Assembly: GCF_003013695.1 (NCBI RefSeq)
Contig: NZ_CP027792.1
Coordinates: 2,686,501-2,750,500 of the forward strand
Reading direction: 5' to 3'
DNA length: 64,000 bases
Origin: Pulveribacter suum
GTDB taxonomy: Bacteria > Pseudomonadota > Gammaproteobacteria > Burkholderiales > Burkholderiaceae_C
The translations under genes were made by a program, and so were the position numbers. The notes below the pieces were generated by a model. The model ran no database searches. It was not told the DNA's origin and was given only the letters and a program-made list of their open reading frames with translations. Below are positions 10,236 to 21,140 of this stretch, in pieces (the stretch's first letter is position 1; every line of letters starts with the position of its first letter).

Positions 10236-13103
10236 TCAGCCCGTGTTGCGCAGCCCGGCGGCGATGCCGTTGATGCAGATGTGGATGCCGGTCTGCACCC
10301 GCTCGTCGCCCTGGCCGGCGCGCCAGCGGCGGATCAGCTCCACCTGCAGGTGGTGCAGCGGGTCGATGTAGGGAAAGCGGTGGCGGATGGAGCGCGCCAG
10401 GGCCGCATTGCCGGCCAGGCGCTGGCGCTCGCCAGTGATGCGCGCGAGCGCCTCGGCCGTGCGGTGCCACTCGGACTCGATGGCGCCGAACACGCGCCGG
10501 CGCAGGCGGGCGTCGGGCACCAGTTCGCTGTAGCGCGAGGCCAGCGCCAGGTCGCTCTTGGCCAGCACCATGTCCATGTTGGACAGCAGGGTGTGAAAGA
10601 ACGGCCACTGGCGGTACATCTTCTGCAGCAGCTGCAGGCGGGCCTTGGCGTCCTGGCCGGGGGCCTTGACGAAGGCCTCCACCGCCGCACCAAAGCCGTA
10701 CCAGCCCGGCAGGGTGAGGCGGCACTGGCCCCAGCTGAAGCCCCAGGGGATGGCGCGCAGGTCCTCGATCTTCTGGCTGGCCTTGCGCGAGGCCGGGCGC
10801 GAGCCGATGTTGAGCTCGGCGATCTCGCGGATCGGCGTGGCGCTGAAGAAATACTGCGTGAAGCCCGGCGTCTCATAGACCAGCGCGCGGTAGGCGGCCA
10901 TGCTGGCGCGCGACAGCTCCTCGGCCGCGGCCAGGAAGGCATCGCTGGCCGGCTTGGTGGGCTGCAGCAGCGTGGCCTCCAGCGTGGCGGCGACGAGTGT
11001 TTCCAGGTTGCGCCGGCCGATCTCGGGGTTGGCGTATTTCGACGCGATCACCTCGCCCTGCTCCGTCAGGCGGATCTGCCCGCGCACGGTGCCCGGCGGC
11101 TGCGCCAGGATGGCCTGGTAGCTGGGCCCGCCGCCGCGGCCCACGGTGCCGCCGCGGCCGTGGAACATGCGCAGGCGCACAGGGGGCGCGGGCCGGGCGG
11201 CCTCGTTCATCTCGTCGAACAGAGCCACCAGCGCGATCTCGGCGCGGTACAGCTCCCAGTTGCTGGTGAAGATGCCGCCGTCCTTGTTGCTGTCGCTGTA
11301 GCCCAGCATGATGTCCTGCAGCGCGCCGCTGGCGCGCACCAGCTGCGCCACGCCGGGCAGCGCATAGAACTCGCGCATGATGGGCGCGGCATTGCGCAGG
11401 TCTTCGATCGTCTCGAACAGCGGCACCACGATGAGCTGCACGCACGCGTCGCTGTCGCCCAGGGTGCCCTGCATCAGGCCCGCTTCCTTTTGCAGCAGCA
11501 GCACCTCCAGCAGGTCGCTCACCGTCTCGGTGTGGCTGATGATGTAGTGGCGGATGGCTTCGCGCCCGTAGCGCTGCAGCAGCGCGCGGGCAGTCTCGAA
11601 GATCGCCAGCTCGCCCTGCGTGTGCTCGCTGTAGCGCGCCCCCACCACGCGCAGCGGGCGGGCATCGCCCAGCAGCTGCAGCAGCAGCGCGCGGCGCTCG
11701 GGCTCGCCCAGGCGGGGGTAGTCCGGTTCGACGCGGGCCAGTGCCAGCAGCTCGGCCACCACGCGCTCGTGCTGGTCCGAGCTTTGGCGCAGGTCCACCG
11801 TGGCCAGGTGAAAGCCGAACACTTCCACCGAACGCATCAGCGGCGCGAGCCGCTCGGAGGTGAGCGCCGCCCCCTGGTGCGAGCGCAGCGAGGCCTCGAT
11901 CACGCGCAGGTCAGCCAGGAACTCCTGCGCGCTGTCATAGGGGCTGTGCGGCGCGACGGCGTGGCGCGCGGCCTCGGTGCCAGTCAGGTTTCGCAAGGTG
12001 GCCGCCAGGCGGGCGTAGATGCCGGTCAGCGCGCGGCGGTAGGGCTCGTCCTGGCGGTGGGCGCTGGTGTCAGGCGAGCGCTCGGCCAGCTGCTGCATCT
12101 CGGGCGAGACCTGAACCAGGTTGCTCGACAGCGACAGCTCGCGCCCCAGCTGGTGCACCTCGGTCAGGTAGTGGCGCAGGGCCACCTCGCCCTGGCGCGA
12201 CAGGGCCAGCGACAGCGTGGCGGCGCTCACGTTGGGGTTGCCGTCGCGGTCGCCGCCGATCCACTGGCCCATGCGCAAGAAGCTGGCGACCGGGTGCTGC
12301 GCGCCCAGCTCGCGCTCCAGCTCGGCGTAAATGCGCGGGATCTCGGTGAGGAAGGTGGATTCGTAGTACGACAGCGCGTTCTCGATCTCGTCGGCCACCG
12401 TGAGCTTGCTGTAGCGCAAGAGGCGCGTTTGCCACAGCTGCGCCACGCGGGCGCGCAGCTGCGCCTCGTTGGCGGCCAGCTCGCGCGGGGTCAACGTGTC
12501 GCGCGCGGCCTTGTACAGCTGGGCGCGGGTGGCGATCTCGTCCCTGCCGGCCAGCAGCTGGGCGATGCCGCGTTCGGCGTCCAGGATGCTCTTGCGCTGC
12601 ACCTCGGTCGGGTGGGCGGTAAGCACCGGCGCCACGTAGGCGGCGGCCAGCGTCTCGGCCACGGCGCGGGGGGCAATGCCGGCCCAGCGCAGGCGCGCCA
12701 GCGCCACTTCGATGCTGCCTTCCTGGGTGCTGCCGGCGCGCTCGTGCACGGTGCGGCGGCGGATGTGGTGGCGGTCCTCGGCCAGGTTGGCCAGGTGGCT
12801 GAAATAGGTGAAGGCCCGGATCACGCTCACCGTCTGGTCGCCGGTGAGGGACTTGAGCAGTTTTTTGAGCGCCCGGTCGGCCTCCTGGTCAGCGTCGCGC
12901 CGGAAGGCTACCGACAGCTTGCGCACCTGCTCGACCAGGTCATAGGCGGCCACGCCCTCCTGCTCGCGGATCACGTCGCCCAGGATGCGCCCGAGCAGGC
13001 GGATGTCCTGCATCAGTGGCTGGTCCTTGCTGGCGGCGCGGCGGGCGGGGGCGGTCGGGGCGGGCGCGCCGGCGTCGGCGGCCTGGTCTGCGGGAGCGTT
13101 CAT
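10236..13103 (-). CDS. ppc: Phosphoenolpyruvate carboxylase
   Basis: 955 residues; carboxylates PEP to oxaloacetate (anaplerosis) in the cytosol. Key elements are in order: [13 protein letters not shown] with the catalytic His, [20 protein letters not shown], the mobile-loop [16 protein letters not shown], the Arg-containing RLTEQGE, and the C-terminal [15 protein letters not shown], whose final NTG is diagnostic. The ATG at 13103 is preferred over upstream in-frame starts because CAGGAG precedes it at good spacing and the upstream residues are low-complexity Arg/Pro. It is divergent from hemC across 143 bp, and a FUSC gene follows after 7 bp. Confidence 0.97.
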   Translation of the reverse strand: MNAPADQAADAGAPAPTAPARRAASKDQPLMQDIRLLGRILGDVIREQEGVAAYDLVEQVRKLSVAFRRDADQEADRALKKLLKSLTGDQTVSVIRAFTYFSHLANLAEDRHHIRRRTVHERAGSTQEGSIEVALARLRWAGIAPRAVAETLAAAYVAPVLTAHPTEVQRKSILDAERGIAQLLAGRDEIATRAQLYKAARDTLTPRELAANEAQLRARVAQLWQTRLLRYSKLTVADEIENALSYYESTFLTEIPRIYAELERELGAQHPVASFLRMGQWIGGDRDGNPNVSAATLSLALSRQGEVALRHYLTEVHQLGRELSLSSNLVQVSPEMQQLAERSPDTSAHRQDEPYRRALTGIYARLAATLRNLTGTEAARHAVAPHSPYDSAQEFLADLRVIEASLRSHQGAALTSERLAPLMRSVEVFGFHLATVDLRQSSDQHERVVAELLALARVEPDYPRLGEPERRALLLQLLGDARPLRVVGARYSEHTQGELAIFETARALLQRYGREAIRHYIISHTETVSDLLEVLLLQKEAGLMQGTLGDSDACVQLIVVPLFETIEDLRNAAPIMREFYALPGVAQLVRASGALQDIMLGYSDSNKDGGIFTSNWELYRAEIALVALFDEMNEAARPAPPVRLRMFHGRGGTVGRGGGPSYQAILAQPPGTVRGQIRLTEQGEVIASKYANPEIGRRNLETLVAATLEATLLQPTKPASDAFLAAAEELSRASMAAYRALVYETPGFTQYFFSATPIREIAELNIGSRPASRKASQKIEDLRAIPWGFSWGQCRLTLPGWYGFGAAVEAFVKAPGQDAKARLQLLQKMYRQWPFFHTLLSNMDMVLAKSDLALASRYSELVPDARLRRRVFGAIESEWHRTAEALARITGERQRLAGNAALARSIRHRFPYIDPLHHLQVELIRRWRAGQGDERVQTGIHICINGIAAGLRNTG

Positions 13104-13246
13104 GCGCGGGAGTCTCCTGATGCGCCGCACGCAGGTGGGAGGAGGTGCGAAGGGGCGCGGCGGCGCGGCTGTTGCAGCGCAGCATGCTAGCATCCCGCGC
13201 TGCCCTGGCCGCCGGCCGCCGGGGCTGCGAGACACCGTTTTTTTCG

Positions 13247-14188
13247 ATGAATTCCTCCCGCCCAGCCCCCCCTTCTTCCATCGTGATCGCCACGCGCGAA
13301 AGCCAGCTGGCCCTGTGGCAGGCCGAGCACGTGCAGCAGCTGCTGACGGCGCGCGGCCACACCGTGCAACTGCTGGGCATGACCACCCGCGGCGACCAGA
13401 TCCTGGACCGCAGCCTGTCCAAGGTGGGCGGCAAGGGCCTGTTCGTGAAGGAGCTGGAGGTGGCGCTGGAAGAAGGCCGCGCCGACATCGCCGTGCACTC
13501 CCTCAAGGACGTGCCCATGGAGCTGCCGGGCGGCTTCGCCCTGGCCTGCGTGATGGAGCGCGAGGACCCGCGCGACGCCTTCGTGTCCAACCGCTACGCC
13601 GCGCTCGCCGACGTGCCGCAGGGCGGCGTGGTCGGCACCTCCAGCCTGCGCCGCCAGGTGCTGCTGCAGGCGCTGCGCCCGGACTTGAAGATCGAGCCGC
13701 TGCGCGGCAACGTCAACACCCGCCTGCGCAAGCTCGACGAGGGCCAGTACGACGCCATCGTGCTGGCCGCCGCCGGCCTCAAGCGCCTGGGCCTGGCCGA
13801 GCGCATCCGCGCCACCTTCACGCCCGAGCAGATGCTGCCCGCCGCCGGCCAGGGCGCCCTGGGCATCGAGGTGCGCGCCGCCCGCGCCGATCTGTTCGAT
13901 GCCCTGGCCCCGCTGGCGCACCAGCATACCTGGCTCACCGTGACGGCCGAGCGCGCCGTCAGCCGCGCCATGGGCGGCAGCTGCTCCATGCCGCTGGCCG
14001 CGCACGGCCAATGGGCAGGCGACACGCTGCAGCTGCGCGCCGCCTGGGGCGACGTGCAGGCCCGCGTGCCGCTGGTGCGCGCCCAGGGCCAGGCGCAGGT
14101 GCGCACGCTGGAGCAGGCCGACGCGCTCGGCCTGGCCGTGGCGGCGCAGCTGCGCGAGGGCGGAGCCACCGGAGCCGGCACCCCTTGA
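13247..14188 (+). CDS. hemC: Hydroxymethylbilane synthase (porphobilinogen deaminase)
   Basis: 313 residues; joins four porphobilinogen units into hydroxymethylbilane in tetrapyrrole synthesis. The N-terminus [16 protein letters not shown], the active-site [11 protein letters not shown] and the dipyrromethane-cofactor Cys in GGSCSMPL (C246) are present. The ATG at 13247 puts the first family-conserved strand about 13 residues in; the frame stays open upstream but without similarity, and there is no obvious Shine-Dalgarno. First gene of hemC-hemD-hemX-hemY; its stop overlaps the hemD start. Confidence 0.96.
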   Translation: MNSSRPAPPSSIVIATRESQLALWQAEHVQQLLTARGHTVQLLGMTTRGDQILDRSLSKVGGKGLFVKELEVALEEGRADIAVHSLKDVPMELPGGFALACVMEREDPRDAFVSNRYAALADVPQGGVVGTSSLRRQVLLQALRPDLKIEPLRGNVNTRLRKLDEGQYDAIVLAAAGLKRLGLAERIRATFTPEQMLPAAGQGALGIEVRAARADLFDALAPLAHQHTWLTVTAERAVSRAMGGSCSMPLAAHGQWAGDTLQLRAAWGDVQARVPLVRAQGQAQVRTLEQADALGLAVAAQLREGGATGAGTP

Positions 14189-15000
14189 ATTGCGCCCCCC
14201 GCGCCCTCGTCACCCGCCCCGCGCACGACGCGGCGCAGTGGGTGCGCGACCTGGCGGCCCAGGGCGTCGTCGCCCAGGCCCTGCCGCTGATCGGCATCCG
14301 CAGCGTGGCCGCCCCGGTGCTGGCCCAGGCACTGCAGCAGGCCCGCGCCGCCGCTCCCGGCTATCGCGCGCTGATGTTCGTCAGCGGCAATGCCGTCACG
14401 CATTTTTTTGAGCCAAATGTGGCTCTAGCCCTTACTGGGCAAGCGCCAGCAGCTATCAATACCAGAGCATGGGCACCCGGCCCTGGCACCGTGCAGGCGC
14501 TGCTGGCCGCCGGCATGCCCGCCGCGCGCATCGACGCGCCGCCGGCCAGCAGCGCGCAGTTCGACTCCGAGGCGCTGTGGCCCGTGGTGGCGCCGCAACT
14601 GAAAGCTGGCGACTGCGTGCTGATCGTGCGTGGCGCCAGCGCCCCGGCGGCACCCGGAGGCAGTGGCCGGGAATGGCTGGCCGCCCGCCTGGCCGAGGCT
14701 GGCGTGCAGGTGGACTTCGTCGCCGCCTACGAGCGCTGCGCCCCGGCGCTGGACGCGAGCGCCCTGGCGCTGGCGCGCCAGGGCGCACAGGACGGGTCGC
14801 TGTGGCTGCTGAGCAGCTCCGAGGCGCTGGCGCACCTGGCGCAGGCCCTGCCCGGCCAGGACTGGCAGCGCGCCCGCGCGCTGGCCACGCACCCGCGCAT
14901 CGCCCAGGCGGCGCGGGCCACCGGTTTCGGCCAGGTCCACGAGTGCCGCCCGGCGCTGGCGGACGTGGCCGCGTCGATAAAATCCCTGCATGCCCGCTGA
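14185..15000 (+). CDS. hemD: Uroporphyrinogen-III synthase with repeat-derived insertion
   Basis: About 271 residues; cyclises hydroxymethylbilane to uroporphyrinogen III. No ATG lies near the hemC end. The TTG at 14185, overlapping the hemC stop as TTGA, gives the expected beginning ([17 protein letters not shown]). Family landmarks are [11 protein letters not shown] (about residues 65-75), [12 protein letters not shown] and FDSEALWP. Between the first two lies a stretch of about 20 residues (near 76-95, [17 protein letters not shown]) encoded by a copy of the dispersed repeat at 14404-14469, read in frame without a stop. HemD is poorly conserved, so function is probably retained, but this is inference. 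It overlaps hemX by 11 bp. Confidence 0.9.
   Translation: MNCAPRALVTRPAHDAAQWVRDLAAQGVVAQALPLIGIRSVAAPVLAQALQQARAAAPGYRALMFVSGNAVTHFFEPNVALALTGQAPAAINTRAWAPGPGTVQALLAAGMPAARIDAPPASSAQFDSEALWPVVAPQLKAGDCVLIVRGASAPAAPGGSGREWLAARLAEAGVQVDFVAAYERCAPALDASALALARQGAQDGSLWLLSSSEALAHLAQALPGQDWQRARALATHPRIAQAARATGFGQVHECRPALADVAASIKSLHAR
14404..14469 (+). repeat. Dispersed repeat copy inside hemD, read in frame
   Basis: Runs from a T-run and TTGAGCCAAATGTGGCTCT through CAAGCGCCAGCAGCTATC to AATACCAGAGCA. It has the full family architecture (5' T-rich arm, GCTCTAGCCCTT, core, AT-rich 3' arm). It is much lower in GC than the surrounding hemD sequence. Confidence 0.85.
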
Positions 15001-16060
15001 GCCTTCGACCGAGCTGATCGCCCCCCCTGCCGCGCCGCCTCCGGCGCCCGGCGCCGGCCCGCGCCTGGCGCTGCTGGTGCTGGGCGTGGTGGCTGCCGCG
15101 GCGTTGGCCAGCTCGGTGCTGCTGTGGCAGCGCCTGTCGTCCATCCAGGAGCAGCTGGCTCGCCAAAGCGCCGACTCTGGCACCCAGGCCATCGAGGCCC
15201 GCGCCATGGCGCGCGAGGCCCAGGAGCTGGCACGCGATGCCACCGCGCGCCTGGCGCTGACCGAGGCGCGCGTGGCCGAAGTGGCGCTGCAGCGCAGCCA
15301 GCTCGAAGAGCTGATGCACAGCCTGTCGCGCACCCGCGACGAGAACCTGGTGGTGGACGTCGAGGCCGCCCTGCGCCTGGCGCAGCAGCAGTCGCAGCTC
15401 ACCGGCAGCCTGCAGCCGCTGGTGGCCGCGCTCAAGGGCGCCAGCCAGCGCATCGAGCGCGCCGCCCAGCCGCGCCTGGCGCCGCTGCAGCGCGCCCTGG
15501 CCCAGGACCTGGAGCGGCTGCAGCGCGCCAGCGTCACCGACACCGCCGGCCTGCTGGTGCGCATCGACGACCTGGCGCGCCAGGTCGATGAACTGCCGCT
15601 GTCCAACGACGTCGGCCCGGCCCATGGGGGGCGCCCGCCGGCCGCCGCGCCGGCGCCCGGCGCATCGGGCGAAGCCGCCGAGCTGCCACGCTGGCAGGCT
15701 GCGCTGCGCACCGGCTGGGACGCGGTGCGCGACGAGGTGCGCGGGCTGGTGCGCGTGAGCCGCATCGACCGGCCCGAGGCCATGCTGCTTGCGCCCGAGC
15801 AGGCCTTCTTCCTGCGCGAGAACCTCAAGCTCAAGCTGCTCAATGCCCGCCTGGCCCTGCTGACGCGCCGGCTGGACTCCGCCCGCACCGACCTGCAGGC
15901 CGTGCATGCCGGCGTGGCGCGCTACTTCGACCCGGCTTCGCGCCGCACGCAAGGCGCCCTGCAGGCCCTGGCGCAGCTGCAGTCCCACCTCAGGAGCGCC
16001 GAAATGCCCCCGCTGGACGACACCTTCGCCGCGCTGGCCACCGCGGCCGCGGGGCGCTGA
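14990..16060 (+). CDS. hemX: HemX-like membrane protein (uroporphyrinogen C-methyltransferase-like, non-enzymatic)
   Basis: 356 residues. A short Pro-rich cytoplasmic N-terminus is followed by one membrane helix (about residues 24-46, LALLVLGVVAAAALASSVLL), then a long Ala/Gln/Arg-rich region likely to form coiled coil (about 47-140) and an alpha-helical periplasmic domain with the HemX-type segment PEQAFFLRENLKLKLLNARLAL cut short here to its core. The start overlaps the hemD end by 11 bp. Despite the common name, HemX proteins lack a methyltransferase fold; they are thought to be inner-membrane scaffolds for haem synthesis. Third gene of the haem operon. Confidence 0.85.
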   Translation: MPAEPSTELIAPPAAPPPAPGAGPRLALLVLGVVAAAALASSVLLWQRLSSIQEQLARQSADSGTQAIEARAMAREAQELARDATARLALTEARVAEVALQRSQLEELMHSLSRTRDENLVVDVEAALRLAQQQSQLTGSLQPLVAALKGASQRIERAAQPRLAPLQRALAQDLERLQRASVTDTAGLLVRIDDLARQVDELPLSNDVGPAHGGRPPAAAPAPGASGEAAELPRWQAALRTGWDAVRDEVRGLVRVSRIDRPEAMLLAPEQAFFLRENLKLKLLNARLALLTRRLDSARTDLQAVHAGVARYFDPASRRTQGALQALAQLQSHLRSAEMPPLDDTFAALATAAAGR

Positions 16061-16064
16061 CGCG

Positions 16065-17342
16065 ATGCGCGCCGCCCTGTGGCTGCTGGCCCTGTTCGGC
16101 GTCGCCGTCGCCGTGGCCCTGTTTGCCGGCAACAACCAGGGCACGGTCACCCTGTTTTGGCCGCCCTACCGGGTGGATCTGTCGCTGAACCTGGTGCTGA
16201 TGCTGCTGGTGGGCGGCTTTGCGCTGCTGTATGCCGCGCTGCGCGGCACCGCCACGCTGCTGGAGCTGCCCGTGCGCGCTCGCCGCTGGCGGCTGATGCA
16301 AAAGGAGCGCGCCATGCACGCCGCGCTGCTGGACGCCATGGCCCAGCTGCTGGCCGGGCGCTTCCTGCGCGCCCGGCGCGCCGCCGAAGCGGCCATCGCC
16401 CAGGAGAGCGCCCTGGTTGACGCGCGCAGCGCCGTGCCGCACCGGCGCCGCCTGCGCACCCTGTCGCACATGCTGGCGGCCGAGGCCTCGCATGCGCTGC
16501 AGGACGGCGCCACCCGCGACGCGCACCTGCAAACGGCCCTGGACGGCGTGCCCGAGCGCGGCGCCGATGCCGAGCTGCGCGAGGGCGCCCAGCTGCGCTC
16601 GGCCCGCTGGGCCCTGGACGAAGGCGACGCGGCCAGCGCATTGGAGCGGCTGTCGGCCCTGCCCGTGGGCGCCGCGCGCCGCACCCTGGCCTTGCGCGCC
16701 CGCCTGAAGGCAGCGCGCCTGGACCGCCGCACCGCCGAAGCACTGGACACCGCCCGGCTGCTGGCCAAGCACCATGCCTTCTCGCCGGCAGCGGCGGCCA
16801 GCATCGTGCGCAGCCTGCTGCTGGAACTGATCGAAGGCGCCCACGACACGGCGCAGCTCCAAAGCATCTGGCAGGGCCTGGAGCCCGCTGAGCGCGCCAT
16901 GCCCGACGTGGCAATGCAGGCCGCGCAGCGCCTGGCGGTACTGGGCGGGGAGCCGGCGCAGGTGCGCGCCTGGCTGCTGCCGGTGTGGGAACGCCTGGCC
17001 GAGCCGGGCGCATCCGCGCTGCCCGAGCACCAGGCACTCAGGCTCATCGCCGTGCTGCAGGACAACCTGGATGGGCTGGACGGACCCTGGCTGGCCCGCA
17101 TCGAGGCCGCCAGCCAGTCGCGCCCGCGCGATGCACGGCTGCAATACCTGTCGGCCATGGCCTGCCTGCAGCGCGAGCTGTGGGGCAAGGCGCGCCAGCT
17201 GCTGGGTCAGGCCGCGCCCCAGCTGGCTGACCCGGCCCTGCGCGCCAGCGCCTGGCGCGCCCTGGCGCAGCTGGCCGAGCAGCGCGGCGACACCGACGAG
17301 GCGCTGCAGGCCTGGAAGCAGGCCGCCCAGGTCGGCCGCTAG
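16065..17342 (+). CDS. hemY: HemY-like membrane TPR protein
   Basis: 425 residues with two N-terminal membrane helices (about residues 5-18 and 38-56), including GNNQGTVTLFWPPYRVDLS between them. Helical, TPR-like repeats rich in Ala and Leu follow. The ATG at 16065 lies 4 bp after the hemX stop and directly precedes the first membrane helix. This is the proteobacterial HemY (haem biosynthesis-associated TPR protein), not the protoporphyrinogen oxidase also called HemY in Gram-positives. Last gene of hemCDXY; the convergent small gene downstream begins 19 bp later. Confidence 0.88.
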   Translation: MRAALWLLALFGVAVAVALFAGNNQGTVTLFWPPYRVDLSLNLVLMLLVGGFALLYAALRGTATLLELPVRARRWRLMQKERAMHAALLDAMAQLLAGRFLRARRAAEAAIAQESALVDARSAVPHRRRLRTLSHMLAAEASHALQDGATRDAHLQTALDGVPERGADAELREGAQLRSARWALDEGDAASALERLSALPVGAARRTLALRARLKAARLDRRTAEALDTARLLAKHHAFSPAAAASIVRSLLLELIEGAHDTAQLQSIWQGLEPAERAMPDVAMQAAQRLAVLGGEPAQVRAWLLPVWERLAEPGASALPEHQALRLIAVLQDNLDGLDGPWLARIEAASQSRPRDARLQYLSAMACLQRELWGKARQLLGQAAPQLADPALRASAWRALAQLAEQRGDTDEALQAWKQAAQVGR

Positions 17343-17361
17343 TGCCTGCCGGCAGCGGCTT

Positions 17362-17610
17362 TCAGCGGCGCTTGCGCGGGCCCATGCCCAGGCCTTCCTT
17401 TTGCTTGGCGATGCGGTCGCGCTTGCGCTGGTCCATGCGCTCCATGGCACGGCGCTTGGTGTAGCCCGAAGTATCGGCCCAGATCCACCAGGCTGCCGTC
17501 AGGGCAAAGGGCGACAGCACCCACCACCATGACCACTGCGCCACGGGTCCGACCTCCAGGTATTTGAGCAGTATCAACAGCACGCCCAAAAGCAGGGTAT
17601 ACACAGCCAC
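17362..17610 (-). CDS. Small Trp-rich protein (TIGR04438-like)
   Basis: 82 residues. Two hydrophobic segments (residues 3-16 and 25-45) frame a Trp cluster (WSWWWVLSPF, then AAWWIWAD), followed by a highly basic tail (KRRAMERMDQRKRDRIAKQK). This matches the small Trp-rich membrane protein seen next to haem or cytochrome genes in Burkholderiales. Function unknown. It converges with hemY and diverges from the cytochrome c gene, with about 100 bp shared upstream. Confidence 0.8.
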   Translation of the reverse strand: MAVYTLLLGVLLILLKYLEVGPVAQWSWWWVLSPFALTAAWWIWADTSGYTKRRAMERMDQRKRDRIAKQKEGLGMGPRKRR

Positions 17611-17711
17611 ATCCTCCCATGCGGAGCGGGCTTTGCAGGCCTCCCGTCAACCGCGAACACTACAATCCGTTGAAGGTCAAAATGTACTTCAACCCCCACA
17701 GGAAAATCAGC

Positions 17712-18017
17712 ATGAAGCGCACTCTCATCACCCTCGCCATGACGCTGTCGGTTGCCGTGCCCGCGATGGCCGATCAGGCCCTGGCCACGTCCAAGAACTG
17801 CATGGCCTGCCACGCCGTGGACAAGAAGCTGGTGGGGCCTGCCTACAAGGAAGTGGCCGCCAAGTACGCCGGCCAGGCCGGCGCGGCCGACAAGCTGGCC
17901 GAGAAGATCATGAAGGGCAGCTCCGGCGTGTGGGGCCCCGTGCCCATGCCCGCCAACGCCCAGGTCAACGCCGACGAGGCCAAGAAGCTGGCCACCTGGA
18001 TCCTGGCGACCAAGTAA
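17712..18017 (+). CDS. Class I cytochrome c (c551/c552 type), periplasmic
   Basis: 101 residues. A Sec signal peptide ends near residue 20 (AVPAMA-DQ). The haem site is CMACH (C30, C33, H34) and the probable axial Met is M79 in PVPMPAN, about 22 residues from the C-terminus. KKLVGPAYKEVAAKYAG is typical of the c551/c552 electron carriers that feed nitrite reductase or cytochrome oxidase. The ATG at 17712 directly begins the signal peptide; an upstream in-frame ATG would add about 31 non-signal residues. A strong terminator follows. Confidence 0.93.
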   Translation: MKRTLITLAMTLSVAVPAMADQALATSKNCMACHAVDKKLVGPAYKEVAAKYAGQAGAADKLAEKIMKGSSGVWGPVPMPANAQVNADEAKKLATWILATK

Positions 18018-18058
18018 GAAGCAGCACGGCCGGGCCGCAGCGCCGGCCCGACGTGACA

Positions 18059-18094
18059 AAGCCGCAGCGCCTTGACAGGCGCTGCGGCTTTTTT
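18059..18094 (+). terminator. Terminator after the cytochrome c gene
   Basis: Perfect 13-bp stem AAGCCGCAGCGCC (18059-18071) with GGCGCTGCGGCTT (18078-18090), loop TTGACA, then T. It may also serve the convergent LapA-like gene. Confidence 0.9.
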
Positions 18095-18116
18095 GCTGGT
18101 GAGCGCCGGTGCCCGA

Positions 18117-18596
18117 CTACAGGCGCAGCCCGGGCTCGATGCGCGGCGCGGCTGCATCGCCATGGCGGTGCAGCTGGTCCTCCAGCTGGCCCACGTAGGC
18201 GGCCGTGACATTGTCCGACTCCTGCACGCGGGCGTTCAGCCGCGCCTCCAGGGTGTCCATGCGCGCCAGCATCACGCTTTGCTGGGTCTCCAGAAAGCCG
18301 CGCAGCTCGGTAAAGCGCGAAGCCTCGGCCCGGTCGGCCAACTCGCGCTGGGCGGTCATTTCCTTGGAGTGGCGGCGCGTTTCCATCAGCACCGAGCCGT
18401 GCAGCGTCAGCACATAGGCCAAGAAGATGATGGCCATCACGCCGGTCAGCGCCAGCATGATGAGCCCCAGCGGTGCCTGGACCGTCGTCAGACCCAGCGA
18501 TACCGTGGCAGGCATCGACAACGTGGGCCAGTTCAGCACGGCCAGCGCGGCGATGGCCAGCATGATGAGCACCAGGACAAGGGATCGCAGGTTCAT
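18117..18596 (-). CDS. LapA-like small membrane protein
   Basis: 159 residues with two N-terminal membrane helices (about residues 4-22 and 41-65) and a charged helical cytoplasmic tail of likely coiled coil (ETRRHSKEMTAQRELADRAEASRF, then ARMDTLEARLNARVQE), shown here in parts. The layout resembles LapA (DUF1049), but the tail is longer. The ATG at 18596 is preceded by GAGGAGC. Role unknown; an envelope function is inferred only from topology. Confidence 0.65.
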   Translation of the reverse strand: MNLRSLVLVLIMLAIAALAVLNWPTLSMPATVSLGLTTVQAPLGLIMLALTGVMAIIFLAYVLTLHGSVLMETRRHSKEMTAQRELADRAEASRFTELRGFLETQQSVMLARMDTLEARLNARVQESDNVTAAYVGQLEDQLHRHGDAAAPRIEPGLRL

Positions 18597-18700
18597 GGGA
18601 AAAGCTCCTCGGCTGTTTGGGCAGACCGCTGTTGTACCCCATGACCTGCCTGTGCACGCCGCGCGCAAAGGCATTCGCGCAAGGCTCCTACAACAGGACG

Positions 18701-18732
18701 AAAAAAAGCCGCCCGGCCTTGCCGCGGGCGGC
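18701..18732 (-). terminator. Minus-strand terminator downstream of acs and its vestige
   Basis: On the minus strand GCCGCCCG (complement of 18725-18732) pairs with CGGGCGGC (complement of 18708-18715), followed by seven T. It lies just past the acs-like relic, suggesting that it was that copy's original terminator. Confidence 0.75.
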
Positions 18733-18757
18733 CTGCGCGGCTGGCGCCGCGCCTGGA

Positions 18758-18814
18758 TCAGTGGTTCTGCGCCAACTGCTCCAGGATGGCGGGGTTCTGC
18801 CGGCACGTCACATC
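18758..18814 (-). pseudogene. Vestigial second acs 3' end
   Basis: Read on the minus strand this encodes DVTCRQNPAILEQLAQNH and a stop. The true acs ends [18 protein letters not shown]. The two tails match over the NPAIL-QL-N pattern and both end at a stop, 129 bp apart. No further acs sequence is visible between them. This looks like the scar of a deleted paralogue or a tail duplication. Confidence 0.65.
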
Positions 18815-18886
18815 GGCTGCACCGATATGAGTGCCGTCGAATCCGGCGAGCGCTGCGCGCCGGCCACCTGCCGGTGGCCTCCCGGA

Positions 18887-20881
<1,995 letters not shown>

Positions 20882-20897
20882 GGTTTTGTCTCCTTTA

Positions 20898-20924
20898 GGC
20901 ACGATTGGCACGAAACAGGCACGA
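20898..20924 (-). repeat. Three direct TCGTGCC repeats in the acs leader
   Basis: GGCACGA occurs at 20898-20904, 20907-20913 and 20918-20924 (TCGTGCC in the acs sense), with start-to-start spacing of 9 and 11 bp. They lie 4-30 bp upstream of the Shine-Dalgarno of acs. This could be a DNA operator or an RNA-binding site; no factor is known to me for it. Confidence 0.45.
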
Positions 20925-21007
20925 AATTTTCCGCGTGACTGTCGGCCCCGGGACTTACAAAGCACTGACGCGCCTCAAACGCCCCGGGGGACCGGTGCAA
21001 GGTTTTT

Positions 21008-21070
21008 TAAGCGAAAAGCGGCTTCAACGCTTGATGGACCAGCGCCGGCAGCTATTGAAAACATAGCAAC
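21008..21070 (+). repeat. Dispersed repeat copy between acs and proV
   Basis: CGGCTTCAACGCTTGATGG, then ACCAGCGCCGGCAGCTATTG and AAAACATAGCAAC: the family core with an altered left half. It lies just upstream of the proU promoter. Confidence 0.75.
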
Positions 21071-21105
21071 ACAGCCTTGATAGCACAAAAGCAAAAACCT
21101 TTCTT

Positions 21106-21134
21106 TTGACGGAAAGTGGCTCAATTTTTATACT
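21106..21134 (+). promoter_or_regulatory. Sigma70-type promoter of the proU operon
   Basis: TTGACG (21106-21111), a 17-bp spacer and TATACT (21129-21134): five of six matches in each box with ideal spacing. Transcription would start near 21141, about 500 nt before the proV ATG. Confidence 0.65.
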
Positions 21135-21140
21135 TGGCCG

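Noticed and set aside
10215-13190. Long plus-strand open frame opposite ppc
   Set aside because: Antisense shadow of ppc, low-complexity composition; ppc motifs are complete on the other strand.
14990-16060. Calling hemX a uroporphyrinogen methyltransferase
   Set aside because: The protein has a membrane anchor and helical domain but no SAM-binding methyltransferase motifs.
20905-20922. Possible sigma54 promoter TGGCACG near the acs start
   Set aside because: The -12 part reads AGGCA rather than TTGCA, and it points away from acs; the direct-repeat explanation is simpler.
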